A stretch of 38,386 nt of DNA from Bacteroidales bacterium. Lineage in GTDB: Bacteria > Bacteroidota > Bacteroidia > Bacteroidales > UBA12077. The DNA is taken from contig WTBR01000199.1 in NCBI GenBank assembly GCA_013138975.1, positions 1-38,386 of the forward strand, read 5' to 3'. Each line of letters opens with the position of its first letter. Position 1 is the stretch's first letter. Of the stretch, positions 7,940-16,472 are shown one piece after another. The translations under genes were made by a program, and so were the position numbers. The notes beneath the pieces are model-generated. The model searched no databases. It had not been told where the DNA came from and was given only the letters and a program-made list of their open reading frames with translations.

Positions 7940-10321
7940 ATGTTACGAAATTATTTAAATACAGCATATAGATTACTTGTTAGAAGTAAAGCATTTTCAC
8001 TGATTAATATATTTGGATTAGCAGTTGGATTAACGAGTTGCTTAATTATATATATCTACATTACCAACGAATTAAGTTTTGACAGATTTCATGATAATTA
8101 TCAAAATATTTATCGAGTAGCTTCTAAAGAAAACAATCCGGAAGGCGAAAGTAAAAGTACGGCAATACCTTATCCTTTTACACAAGCTGTTCGTGATAAC
8201 CTAACAGGTTTTGAGGAAATTACTTTTGTATCTGCAACAAATAATGATCAGGTTATTATTGATAATAAAATTATAAAAGAGAATGGTATACTCTATGTCG
8301 GAACTGAATTTCCTCGAATTTTTAATGTTGAATTGGTAGCAGGTAGTTTTGAATTATTAAATGAGCCATTTAAAATACTAATTACTGAAAATACAGCAGA
8401 GAAATATTTTGGAGATAAAAATCCTTTAGGTATGGTTGTTTCGTTTAATAATTTACAAGATTTTGAGGTGGTTGGAATTATTAAGGATACACCATTAAAT
8501 ACGCATTTACCTTATCATGTTCTTGCATCAGAATCGAGCTTAAATGATGATTTAGTTGTATTTGATTTTAATCGTTGGAATTTAAGTATGGGGGGATTTT
8601 ATTGTTATTTAGAATTAAAAACAGAAACCAACTCAGCTCAATTTACAGAACAATTAAATAATATTATTCATGAAATTTCAACCACAGACGATGATGATAC
8701 AGAATATATTTTACAGCCAATTAATAAGGTTCATCTTAGTAACGATTATCATTATATAAGTTTAAATAATGTTACAGTTAATCCAAAATTTATTTTAGCA
8801 TTATCTGTAATAGGCTTATTTATTCTTGTAATTGCTTGTATAAATTTTGTGAATTTATCAACCGTTAAAACAATAAAACGGGCACGTGAAATAGGAATAC
8901 GAAAAGTTATAGGAGCAACAAAACGAACCCTTATATTTCAGAATCTAAGTGAAACATTTATACTTGTTCTGATTTCTGAAATAATCGCAGTTATATTAAC
9001 CGAAATTTCATTACCTAAATTAAGTTTTTACTTTAATATAAAGTCGCAACTCAATATTTATGGTAGTTTCCATATATTCGTATTTATGTTTTTAATATTG
9101 CTTGTAGTAGTCTTATTATCTGGATTATACCCGGCATTTGTTTTGTCAGGGTTTTCTCCTATTAAATCTTTAAAAAGCAATCAGAAATTAAAATCCTTAA
9201 AAACATTTTCATTACGAAACGGATTGGTAACATTTCAGTTTATTATTTCGCAGGTGTTAATTATATCTTCAATATTTGTGGCTTTGCAGATAAACTATAT
9301 CAATAAAAAAGATTTAGGATTTGATAAGGATAACATATGGAGTATTCAATTACCCATTAATGATAATGATCGTTATGAGCAATTAAAACAAGAATTAGAG
9401 CATGTTCCGGGAATTAATATGGTTTCGTTTGGAATGGGTGGGCCTATTGCTCCGGCAAATATAAATACTCAGTTTGCATTGGCAGGTACAGATGTTTGGG
9501 GTAATATTAATTTAAAGCCTGCCGATGAATATTTTAATGATATTTTTAATATTGATTTATTAGCAGGTCGCTGGTTAAAGCCTTTGATTGAGGGAGATAC
9601 AATTGTTGAATTTGTTGTGAATAAAGCATTAATTGATAAAATTGGTTTTCCTGACCCAAATGAAGCACTCGGAAAAATAATCACATGCTCAAGCTTTACG
9701 GGCGAAATAGTTGGAATTACAGACGTGTTTAACGTAGAAGATTTAAAAGATGAAATATCTGTTGTTGCATTAATTGATTTTCCAAGGTTTTTTTGGACTG
9801 GATTTTTTAAAGCCAATATGAATTCTGAATTAAGATTTAAATTAAAAGAAGCATGGACTAATGTTTATCCCGAATATTTATTTGATCTGAAAAATTACTC
9901 CGATACCATCGATGAAATGTATCAAAATGAAGATAATATCTTTAAACTAATATTATTCTTTTCCATACTGGCAATAATTATTGCATGCTTAGGACTTTAT
10001 GGTTTGGTTTCATTTATAGTTGTTCAGCGCACAAAAGAACTAGGAATCAGAAAAGTTTTAGGTGCTTCGGGTCCATCAATAATTATTTTAGTTACAAAAC
10101 AATTCTTATGGTTAGTCGTAATTTCTTGTGTTTTTGCTTGGCCAATTGCGTTTTATATTATGAAAAGATGGCTTGAGAATTATGCTTTTAAGATAGGAAT
10201 ATATCCTTGGGTTTTCTTTGTATCATTATTCTTACTGTTGATGATATCCTTTATTACTATATTGTATCAATCAGTAAAAGCATCAAGAACAAATCCTGTT
10301 GAAAGTTTAAAATATGAATAG
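7940..10321 (+). CDS. FtsX/MacB-type ABC permease, second of three
   Basis: This 793-residue paralogue of the preceding gene begins 14 bases after it, in an obvious operon. It starts MLRNYLNTAYRLLVRSK, with a first membrane segment (FSLINIFGLAVGLTSCLIIYI), a MacB-like periplasmic domain, an FtsX core with IGIRKVIGA, a second periplasmic domain, and a C-terminal FtsX core with LGIRKVLGA. The C-terminus NPVESLKYE is shared by all three. It is closer to the third permease than to the first: both contain YGLVSFxxVQRTKE and WLxNYAFKI near the end. The three may form heterodimers with each other on a shared ATPase encoded elsewhere. Confidence 0.93.
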   Translation: MLRNYLNTAYRLLVRSKAFSLINIFGLAVGLTSCLIIYIYITNELSFDRFHDNYQNIYRVASKENNPEGESKSTAIPYPFTQAVRDNLTGFEEITFVSATNNDQVIIDNKIIKENGILYVGTEFPRIFNVELVAGSFELLNEPFKILITENTAEKYFGDKNPLGMVVSFNNLQDFEVVGIIKDTPLNTHLPYHVLASESSLNDDLVVFDFNRWNLSMGGFYCYLELKTETNSAQFTEQLNNIIHEISTTDDDDTEYILQPINKVHLSNDYHYISLNNVTVNPKFILALSVIGLFILVIACINFVNLSTVKTIKRAREIGIRKVIGATKRTLIFQNLSETFILVLISEIIAVILTEISLPKLSFYFNIKSQLNIYGSFHIFVFMFLILLVVVLLSGLYPAFVLSGFSPIKSLKSNQKLKSLKTFSLRNGLVTFQFIISQVLIISSIFVALQINYINKKDLGFDKDNIWSIQLPINDNDRYEQLKQELEHVPGINMVSFGMGGPIAPANINTQFALAGTDVWGNINLKPADEYFNDIFNIDLLAGRWLKPLIEGDTIVEFVVNKALIDKIGFPDPNEALGKIITCSSFTGEIVGITDVFNVEDLKDEISVVALIDFPRFFWTGFFKANMNSELRFKLKEAWTNVYPEYLFDLKNYSDTIDEMYQNEDNIFKLILFFSILAIIIACLGLYGLVSFIVVQRTKELGIRKVLGASGPSIIILVTKQFLWLVVISCVFAWPIAFYIMKRWLENYAFKIGIYPWVFFVSLFLLLMISFITILYQSVKASRTNPVESLKYE

Positions 10322-10336
10322 TAGAAATTAAGAAAT

Positions 10337-12736
10337 ATGATACGAAATTATTTTACCACAGCTTACAGAATACTTTTCAGAAACAAAGTATTTTCATTGA
10401 TTAATATTTTTGGCTTATCAATTGCGTTAACAAGCGTACTCATTATTTTTTTGTTTATAACACATGAGTTAAGTTTCGATAAGTACCATTCCAATTATGA
10501 TCGTATTTATAGGATAGTAAATAGAGAACTTAAAAATGACAAAGAAAATTTTGACGAAACAGTTCCTGTACCTTTAAGCAGTGCATTAAGAACAGATCTT
10601 AATGGGCACGAAAATGTTACACAAATATATTTTAGCCATGAACAACTTATTCGAGTAAAAGAGGATAAGTTTCTTCAAGATGGATTATTGTTTGCAGATA
10701 CAAATTTTATAAAGGTTTTTGATGTTGAATTTATATCAGGAAATCCTTTAGAGCTTAAAAATCCCAATACTATATTTTTGACAGAAGTGTTAGCTGTTAA
10801 ATATTTTGGAACTGCCGTGAATGCTCTTAATCAGGAAATAATCCTTATGGATTCTGTGAGTTTTAATATAGTTGGAATTTTAAAAGATCCACCTAAGAAC
10901 ACTCATATTCCCTATAAGGCTATTATATCTTTTAATTCCATAAGTGATGCTTTTTTTAGTTTTGAATATGATAATTGGGGAACTTCAATATCAGGTTTTA
11001 GAACATATTTAACATTAAAAGCCAATGTTTCCGAAAAAAATATAAACGATCAAATTAAAAATATTGTTAAAAAGAATAATCCTGATGATGATAATTTGGA
11101 CAACAATATATATTATTTACAATCACTAAGTAAAGTGCATTTTGATGATAGATTTGGATCTTTCGAAGGAGCATATAATACCAGTATACGATTTATCTGG
11201 ATTTTTACGAGTGTAGGATTATTTATTCTACTAATAGCCTTTATTAATTTTACAAATTTATCAATAGTTCAAGCAATAAAAAGAGCAAAAGAAGTAGGTA
11301 TAAGAAAGGTATTAGGAGCTGATAGATTTAAACTAATTAAGCAATTTTTTGGAGAAACATTCTTATTAATATTGATTGCTGAAATTATAGCTCTTATTCT
11401 TACTGAGGTAGTTATAAATAAGATAAACTCAATTCTGGGAAATAATATGGAATTGGAACTTTACAGAGATTTCTCCATATTATTGTTTCTGTTTATTGTA
11501 CTTATTTCAGTTACTTTTTTATCCGGTATTTATCCTGCAACGGTATTATCTCGTTATAACCCAATAAGAGCCCTACGTAATAACATGAAGTTAGGAAGAA
11601 ATAAATCATTTTCACTTCATAATATTCTTGTTGTATTCCAGTTCTTTATCTCTCAAATTTTAATTGTTAGTGCAATTGTAATTTCTTTGCAAATAGATTT
11701 TTTTATGAATAAGGATTTGGGATTTGATAAAGAAAATATAATACTAGTTAATTTACCGCAAAATCAAGCAAAAAAAGCCGAAACACTAATTGATCTGATT
11801 AAACAAAATCCTAATGTTCAAAAAGTTTCTATGGGTATTGGTGCACCGTTATCCGGTTCAAATATTAACTCAAGTATTCAATTACTTGATGATCCGGAAA
11901 AAAATTATTCCGCAAATATAAAAGCAGTTGATACTAGTTATTATGATTTATTTGACTTTCAATTAATAGCAGGAAATTGGTATAAAAAACCAAATACGAC
12001 TGACACTTCATTTAATATTGTTATAAATAAAACTTTAGTTCAAACAATTGGAATTGAAGACCCTATAGATGCTATTGGTCAATATTTAAAAGTCTTTGGT
12101 TATATACATGCAGAAATAGTAGGTGTAGTTGATGATTTTCATTCCAGTACATTACATCGTGATTTTTCTCCTGTTATTTTTGCACCTATCGACCAATTCT
12201 ATTATACAATTCTTATTAAAACAAACGGAAAAGCATATTCCGATTTGCAATTATTTATGGAGAATTCATGGAATGAAGTTTTTCCTGAATATATATATAG
12301 TTATAAGTTTCTTGAAGATACAATAAATGAGAGATATTCCAGTGAACAAAGGATTTTTGATATAATAAAACTATTTACAATTATTGCAATATTAATAGCA
12401 TGCTTAGGATTATACGGATTAGTATCTTTTATGCTGGTTCAACGAACCAAAGAAATAGGAATAAGAAAAGCTTTGGGTGCATCAATTTCATCATTAATAA
12501 TACTTGTGTCAAAACAATTCTTAAAATTGGTTCTAATATCCAGCGTATTTGCATGGCCTCTCGCATTCTATTTAATGAAAAATTGGTTAAATAACTATGC
12601 TTTTAAAATTGATCTAAATATATGGATATTTATTATTTCAGGCATAATGCTGATTATCATCACATTTATAACCATATTTTATCAATCGATAAAAGCGTCC
12701 GGAAAGAACCCTGTTGATAGTTTAAAATATGAATAG
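10337..12736 (+). CDS. FtsX/MacB-type ABC permease, third of three
   Basis: This 799-residue protein begins 15 bases after the second permease and is the last gene of the operon. The N-terminus MIRNYFTTAYRILFRNK and the first membrane segment match the second permease. It has the two-periplasmic-domain, two-FtsX-core layout, with VGIRKVLGA in the first core and IGIRKALGA in the second, and ends NPVDSLKYE. A long hairpin begins 27 bases after the stop and may end the transcript. Regulation is most likely through the sigma-54 promoter upstream of the first permease, since the inter-gene gaps are too short for separate promoters. Confidence 0.93.
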   Translation: MIRNYFTTAYRILFRNKVFSLINIFGLSIALTSVLIIFLFITHELSFDKYHSNYDRIYRIVNRELKNDKENFDETVPVPLSSALRTDLNGHENVTQIYFSHEQLIRVKEDKFLQDGLLFADTNFIKVFDVEFISGNPLELKNPNTIFLTEVLAVKYFGTAVNALNQEIILMDSVSFNIVGILKDPPKNTHIPYKAIISFNSISDAFFSFEYDNWGTSISGFRTYLTLKANVSEKNINDQIKNIVKKNNPDDDNLDNNIYYLQSLSKVHFDDRFGSFEGAYNTSIRFIWIFTSVGLFILLIAFINFTNLSIVQAIKRAKEVGIRKVLGADRFKLIKQFFGETFLLILIAEIIALILTEVVINKINSILGNNMELELYRDFSILLFLFIVLISVTFLSGIYPATVLSRYNPIRALRNNMKLGRNKSFSLHNILVVFQFFISQILIVSAIVISLQIDFFMNKDLGFDKENIILVNLPQNQAKKAETLIDLIKQNPNVQKVSMGIGAPLSGSNINSSIQLLDDPEKNYSANIKAVDTSYYDLFDFQLIAGNWYKKPNTTDTSFNIVINKTLVQTIGIEDPIDAIGQYLKVFGYIHAEIVGVVDDFHSSTLHRDFSPVIFAPIDQFYYTILIKTNGKAYSDLQLFMENSWNEVFPEYIYSYKFLEDTINERYSSEQRIFDIIKLFTIIAILIACLGLYGLVSFMLVQRTKEIGIRKALGASISSLIILVSKQFLKLVLISSVFAWPLAFYLMKNWLNNYAFKIDLNIWIFIISGIMLIIITFITIFYQSIKASGKNPVDSLKYE

Positions 12737-12762
12737 TTTAAATATAGAATGAGAAGAGTTGA

Positions 12763-12815
12763 AAACCTGTCAGAGTCTGAAGATTGCCGGAGTGAAAGAA
12801 AGACCTGACAGGTTT
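12763..12815 (+). terminator. Hairpin after the permease operon (possible terminator; dispersed repeat)
   Basis: AAACCTGTCAG (12763-12773) and CTGACAGGTTT (12805-12815) form a perfect 11-base stem with a 31-base loop. It lies 27 bases after the last permease. A related arm, ACCTGACAGAGTTTGA, recurs at 21795-21810, so this is also a dispersed repeat. No T-run follows, so terminator function is uncertain. Confidence 0.45.
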
Positions 12816-12849
12816 CACATTAATAAGTGAATGCCGATTCGATATAATT

Positions 12850-12878
12850 ACCTGTTAATCAATTAAAACCTAACAGGT
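12850..12878. repeat. Inverted repeat ACCTGTTA/TAACAGGT
   Basis: ACCTGTTA (12850-12857) and TAACAGGT (12871-12878) are perfect complements around a 13-base loop. The arms resemble those of the hairpin 35 bases upstream (ACCTGTCA), as if the same element had been copied and diverged. Confidence 0.55.
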
Positions 12879-12907
12879 CTTGCGGATATAAGCCCTTCAT
12901 TACATGA

Positions 12908-13039
12908 AAAACAAAACAATATATATTAAATCAAGAGAAGCATCATTGAAAAATGAGTTTCAGAGAGGAATACTTGTTATTTTTAAATGAATATGAAATT
13001 GAATACAACGAAAAATATTTATGGACAGATCAAAAATAA
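12908..13039 (+). pseudogene. Remnant of an IS200-like Y1 / REP-associated tyrosine transposase, C-terminus only
   Basis: One frame reads KTKQYILNQEKHH, then a TGA stop (12947-12949), then KMSFREEYLLFL, NEYEIEYNEKYLW and TDQK before a TAA at 13037-13039. The pattern YI-NQ--HH followed by F-EEY--FL--YEIEY-EKYLW is the typical C-terminal end of Bacteroidota Y1 (IS200/RAYT-type) transposases. The catalytic HUH motif and tyrosine region are gone, and the in-frame stop shows it is dead. REP-like hairpins begin about 40 bases downstream, as expected for a RAYT relic. The family call is from memory of motif patterns. Confidence 0.6.
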
Positions 13040-13080
13040 GCTACTCTTTCAGGGTGAATATTTAATTTAACCTAATTAAT

Positions 13081-13125
13081 CCCGAGGCGTTACCATCGGG
13101 CTAAATTAAAGTAGACTTTCAGTCT
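13081..13125. repeat. REP-like double hairpin, copy 1
   Basis: Hairpin one is CCCGA (13081-13085), a 10-base loop GGCGTTACCA, then TCGGG (13096-13100). After a 12-base linker, hairpin two is AGACT-TTC-AGTCT (13113-13125). The same layout with different stem bases occurs at 21730-21773. A third, degenerate copy of the second hairpin (ACTCT-TTC-AGGGT) precedes it near 13043. It sits directly behind the Y1 transposase remnant. Confidence 0.65.
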
Positions 13126-13208
13126 GATTTTTTAATTTAATATTGTTTCTCCACAAAGATTTAAAGTGATCCTATATCATGTAGTTCTTATACTAAGATA
13201 TTCTTCTC

Positions 13209-13447
13209 GCTAACAGCATATCGAACCCAATACGGACAGGCGTTTAAGCCGAGTCGGTTTGCGTACTATTAAACCCCGCTGAAATAAATTTACTCACAAT
13301 CATAATTGATTTTTTATAGTGTTCGTGAGTAAACAGTTCAGCTAGATAAAAAATTGTTAAATTGCAGCTTAAATTTATTCAGCTATGTGCATACACCAAA
13401 CCGAGATAGTAATCAATTCCGTACTGGGTATATGCAATCGTTAGGGC
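13209..13447. repeat. Large nested inverted repeat, attC-like, upstream of the CHAT gene
   Basis: Five collinear nested stems can be read: CTAAC/GTTAG (13210-13214 with 13440-13444); a bulged 18-base stem (13216-13236 with 13418-13435, including ACCCA/TGGGT and TACGGA/TCCGTA); TCGGTTTG/CAAACCGA (13254-13261 with 13397-13404); 13278-13292 with 13370-13383; and CTCAC/GTGAG (13293-13297 with 13325-13329). Outer GCTAAC and GTTAGGG ends around an imperfect, bulged palindrome recall integron attC sites, but at about 239 bases it is longer than usual. A structured RNA or a non-autonomous element are alternatives. It ends 23 bases before the CHAT start codon. Confidence 0.55.
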
Positions 13448-13469
13448 CAACTGAACAAAACAAATAAGA

Positions 13470-16463
13470 ATGAAAAGAATTAGACTTACGATAATAATAG
13501 CTGTCATGCAATTTACGACACAAGGAGTTTTTGCACAAAACATTACTGCCGATACTACTTTGGCAAATCGCTACTTTGCAATAGCCGACTCCTTACAAAC
13601 TACAAGGAATTATGATAGTTCAATAGTATATTTTACAAAAGCCGCAAAAATTTACCAACTAGCAGAAAAGTGGCAAAAATACCTGCGCTGCGAAGGTAAA
13701 AACGCCCGTATCCTGGGAAAAAAGCGAAAGTATGAAGAAGCCCTGCAAAAAGCAGATTCTGTAGTTACATTAAGCATAGAGAAACTCGGCAATAATAACA
13801 CTGGACAAGCTTACGCGCTCTGGGTCACTGGAAATGTGTATGCCTCTGGAAAAGGTAAATATGACATTGGCTTGAAATATTTGCAAAAAGCACTATTAAT
13901 ACAAGAAAGTATATTACCTCATCACTATGTAGATTTGTCATGGTCTTACTACGATATCGCACATATTTATTCCCGTAAATCAGAATACGATAAAGCGTTG
14001 GAATATTATTTAAAAAGTTTGGAAATATTCAAAGAACTACTCGGTGAAAAACATATACGTGTTGCAGATTCTTACAATAAAATCGGTATTGTTTACTGGA
14101 GAAAATCAGAATACGACAAAGCATTGGAATATTTGTTTAAAAGTTTTGAAATCAAAGCAGAACTACTTGGCGAGAAACATGTCTCAGTGGCATTGTCTTA
14201 CAACAATATTGGTGTTGTTTGCAATGAAAAATCCGAATATGACAAAGCTCTGGAATATCATTTTAAAAGTTTGGAAATTCGCAAAAAACTGTTCGGTAAA
14301 AAACATACAGATGTAGCAGCTTCTTACAATAATATCGGTATTGTTTACCGGGCTAAATCAGAATACGACAAAGCTTTGGAATATTATTTTAAAGCTTTGG
14401 AAATAAAGACAGAACTGCTTGGTGAAAAACATGTATCAGTGGCACGTTCTTACAATAATATTGGATTTGTTTATCGTTTTAAATCAGAATACGATAAAGC
14501 GTTGGAATATTATTTAAAAAGTTTGGAAATATTCAAAGAACTACTCGGTGAAAAGCATACATTAGTGGCAGCTTCTTACAACAATATAGGAAATGTTTAC
14601 AGTGATAAATCTGAATATGACTTGGCTTTACAATATTACCAAAAAGCAGCAACTGCTTGCTTGTGGAATTTTAATGATACTACAAATATTGTATCGGCAC
14701 CTGTAATAAGGGATTGTCTGGATTGGCAAGAATTATTACAAATATTACAAGCTAAAGCTAAAATATTTTCGGATAGCATATATTCCGCCTCTCAAAGAAG
14801 TGGAATATCTAATTACGAAATAGCACTGCAACATTACCAAGCCTGCGATACCCTGATAAACCGAGTTCGCAAAACGATTAATACCAAATCCGATAAAATT
14901 GCACTTGGCGAAAAGGCGGCAAAAGTGTATGGTGGAGCAATTAATGTATGTATAAAACTTGGAAGCAATTATGACGATTTATCCTTTTATTTTTGCGAAA
15001 AAAATAAATCGGCTGTGTTATCTGCTTCGCTTGCACAGGCAAACGCTTTGCAATTTGCAGGATTATCCGATACTTTGGTAGAACTGGAAAAATCGCTGCA
15101 AACCGAAATTGCTCTTTACAAACAAAAACTTGCTGAGCAACCCGACAGTGCTAAAAAAGTGCTTTCCCAAAGCAAGTTGTTTGATGCAAACCGCAATTAT
15201 GAAGCACTCACGGCAACATTCGAAAACAATTACCCCGAATATTATAACCTGAAACACAGTACAAAACAGATGACAGTATCTGAATTACAGAAAATATTGG
15301 ATAAAAAAACTGCAATGATTAGCTATTTTGTGGGAGATAGTACAATTACGATTTTTACGATTACTTATAAAGATTTTCAAGTTCATTCTATGCCGAAAAT
15401 AAGAAATCTCGAAAGTTTTCTGAAAATGTTTCGTGGTTTATTGAAAAAACCCACCACTAGTTCTGTACAGATATACAAAAATCTCGGACATAAACTATAC
15501 AAACAACTATTCCCTGTGCAATTTTCAAAAATCATTGAAAATTTAATTATTATCCCTGATGGTACTCTTTCTACAGTCCCGTTTGAAACATTATTAACAG
15601 AAAAATCAATCACAAATACATACGAAAGTTTACCGTATTTGATAAAAAAATACAATATCTCGTATGCTTATTCTGCTAATCTCTGGTATAAACAAAAAGC
15701 ATCTGACAAAAGTAAAAAACAAAAAACAAATTCTGCCAATTACGATTTACTTGCTCTGGCTCCCGTATTTGATGATGGTAACACAGCAAGTGTAAGTTTG
15801 CGTACTCGTTCGATGTTAGCAAACATAGATTCAATTGCAACCGATAGTTTGCAGACAAGGGGAAAACTATTAAATGGAAAATCAGTGTCTGCATTGCCCG
15901 GTTCTGAAGATGAATGTATGAAAATATTTGATTTATTTAAAGCAAAAGGAGCTTCGGCGCTGGTAAAAATTCGTCGTCATGCCAACGAAGAGTTTGTGAA
16001 ATCTGACACGATAAGCCAATACAAATACATTCATATTGCTACACATGGTTTTGTAAACACATGGAAACCTGAATTATCAGGAATTGTTCTTGCTCAGGAC
16101 AGTACAATTAACGAAGATGGTATTTTGTATTCGGGCGAAATTTACAATTTAAAATTAAATGCAGATTTAGTTGTTTTATCGGCCTGCGAAACCGGTTTAG
16201 GGCAAATGAAAAAAGGCGAAGGTGTGATTGGACTTACACGGGCATTAATGTATGCGGGAGCCAATAACCTTATCGTATCACTTTGGAAAGTAGCAGATAA
16301 ATCAACTTCGGATTTAATGATTGATTTTTACAGCAATATGCTTAATGATAAAAAAAAGGATTATTCAAAATCATTGCAGCAGGCAAAATTGAAAATGATA
16401 GGCGAAGGTAAATTTTCACATCCTTATTATTGGAGCCCTTTTGTGTTGATAGGGAGACAATAA
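13470..16463 (+). CDS. Exported TPR-CHAT caspase-like protease
   Basis: The 997-residue protein has a signal peptide (about 1-22, ending VFAQ), so the mature form is likely periplasmic or surface-exposed. Kinesin-light-chain-type TPRs of 42 residues follow (about 115-395; motif KSEYDKALEYY-KSLEI--ELLGEKH), then a helical middle, then a C-terminal CHAT domain from about 610. The His-Cys dyad of CHAT proteases is intact: His859 in HIATHG and Cys906 in LSACETG. The end, YYWSPFVLIG, is also typical of the family. CHAT domains belong to the caspase/separase clan. Known TPR-CHAT proteins cleave partner proteins on a signal. The convergent FecR-like gene (9 bases away) and the TPR kinase beyond it are candidate partners. 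Six of the TPRs are very alike in DNA. Confidence 0.93.
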   Translation: MKRIRLTIIIAVMQFTTQGVFAQNITADTTLANRYFAIADSLQTTRNYDSSIVYFTKAAKIYQLAEKWQKYLRCEGKNARILGKKRKYEEALQKADSVVTLSIEKLGNNNTGQAYALWVTGNVYASGKGKYDIGLKYLQKALLIQESILPHHYVDLSWSYYDIAHIYSRKSEYDKALEYYLKSLEIFKELLGEKHIRVADSYNKIGIVYWRKSEYDKALEYLFKSFEIKAELLGEKHVSVALSYNNIGVVCNEKSEYDKALEYHFKSLEIRKKLFGKKHTDVAASYNNIGIVYRAKSEYDKALEYYFKALEIKTELLGEKHVSVARSYNNIGFVYRFKSEYDKALEYYLKSLEIFKELLGEKHTLVAASYNNIGNVYSDKSEYDLALQYYQKAATACLWNFNDTTNIVSAPVIRDCLDWQELLQILQAKAKIFSDSIYSASQRSGISNYEIALQHYQACDTLINRVRKTINTKSDKIALGEKAAKVYGGAINVCIKLGSNYDDLSFYFCEKNKSAVLSASLAQANALQFAGLSDTLVELEKSLQTEIALYKQKLAEQPDSAKKVLSQSKLFDANRNYEALTATFENNYPEYYNLKHSTKQMTVSELQKILDKKTAMISYFVGDSTITIFTITYKDFQVHSMPKIRNLESFLKMFRGLLKKPTTSSVQIYKNLGHKLYKQLFPVQFSKIIENLIIIPDGTLSTVPFETLLTEKSITNTYESLPYLIKKYNISYAYSANLWYKQKASDKSKKQKTNSANYDLLALAPVFDDGNTASVSLRTRSMLANIDSIATDSLQTRGKLLNGKSVSALPGSEDECMKIFDLFKAKGASALVKIRRHANEEFVKSDTISQYKYIHIATHGFVNTWKPELSGIVLAQDSTINEDGILYSGEIYNLKLNADLVVLSACETGLGQMKKGEGVIGLTRALMYAGANNLIVSLWKVADKSTSDLMIDFYSNMLNDKKKDYSKSLQQAKLKMIGEGKFSHPYYWSPFVLIGRQ
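13977..14590 (+). repeat. 126-base tandem repeats encoding TPRs in the CHAT gene
   Basis: About five full 126-base (42-codon) units lie in tandem. A 74-base stretch beginning AAATCAGAATACGATAAAGC is identical at 13977 and 14481, exactly four units (504 bases) apart, while the units between them have diverged. This points to recent recombination or gene conversion within the array and suggests repeat number may vary between strains. Confidence 0.85.
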
Positions 16464-16472
16464 TATTTAGAA

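Larger units (their letters stand above)
12737..13469. other. Repeat-rich intergenic region between permease operon and CHAT gene
   Basis: In order, this region holds two hairpins built on ACCTG-type arms (12763-12815 and 12850-12878), the in-frame remnant of a Y1 transposase (12908-13039), a REP-like double hairpin (13081-13125), and a large nested inverted repeat (13209-13447) that ends 23 bases before the CHAT gene. I see no intact gene. The clustering of transposase debris and palindromes marks it as an insertion-prone site. Confidence 0.7.

Noticed and set aside
9469..9816. A 115-codon open frame on the minus strand inside the second permease
   Set aside because: It is antisense to a well-supported gene, has low-complexity composition and no recognisable motif.
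13470..16463. CHAT-TPR protein as a type III-E CRISPR (Csx29-like) component
   Set aside because: It has a signal peptide, and there is no Cas7-like effector or CRISPR array in the window.
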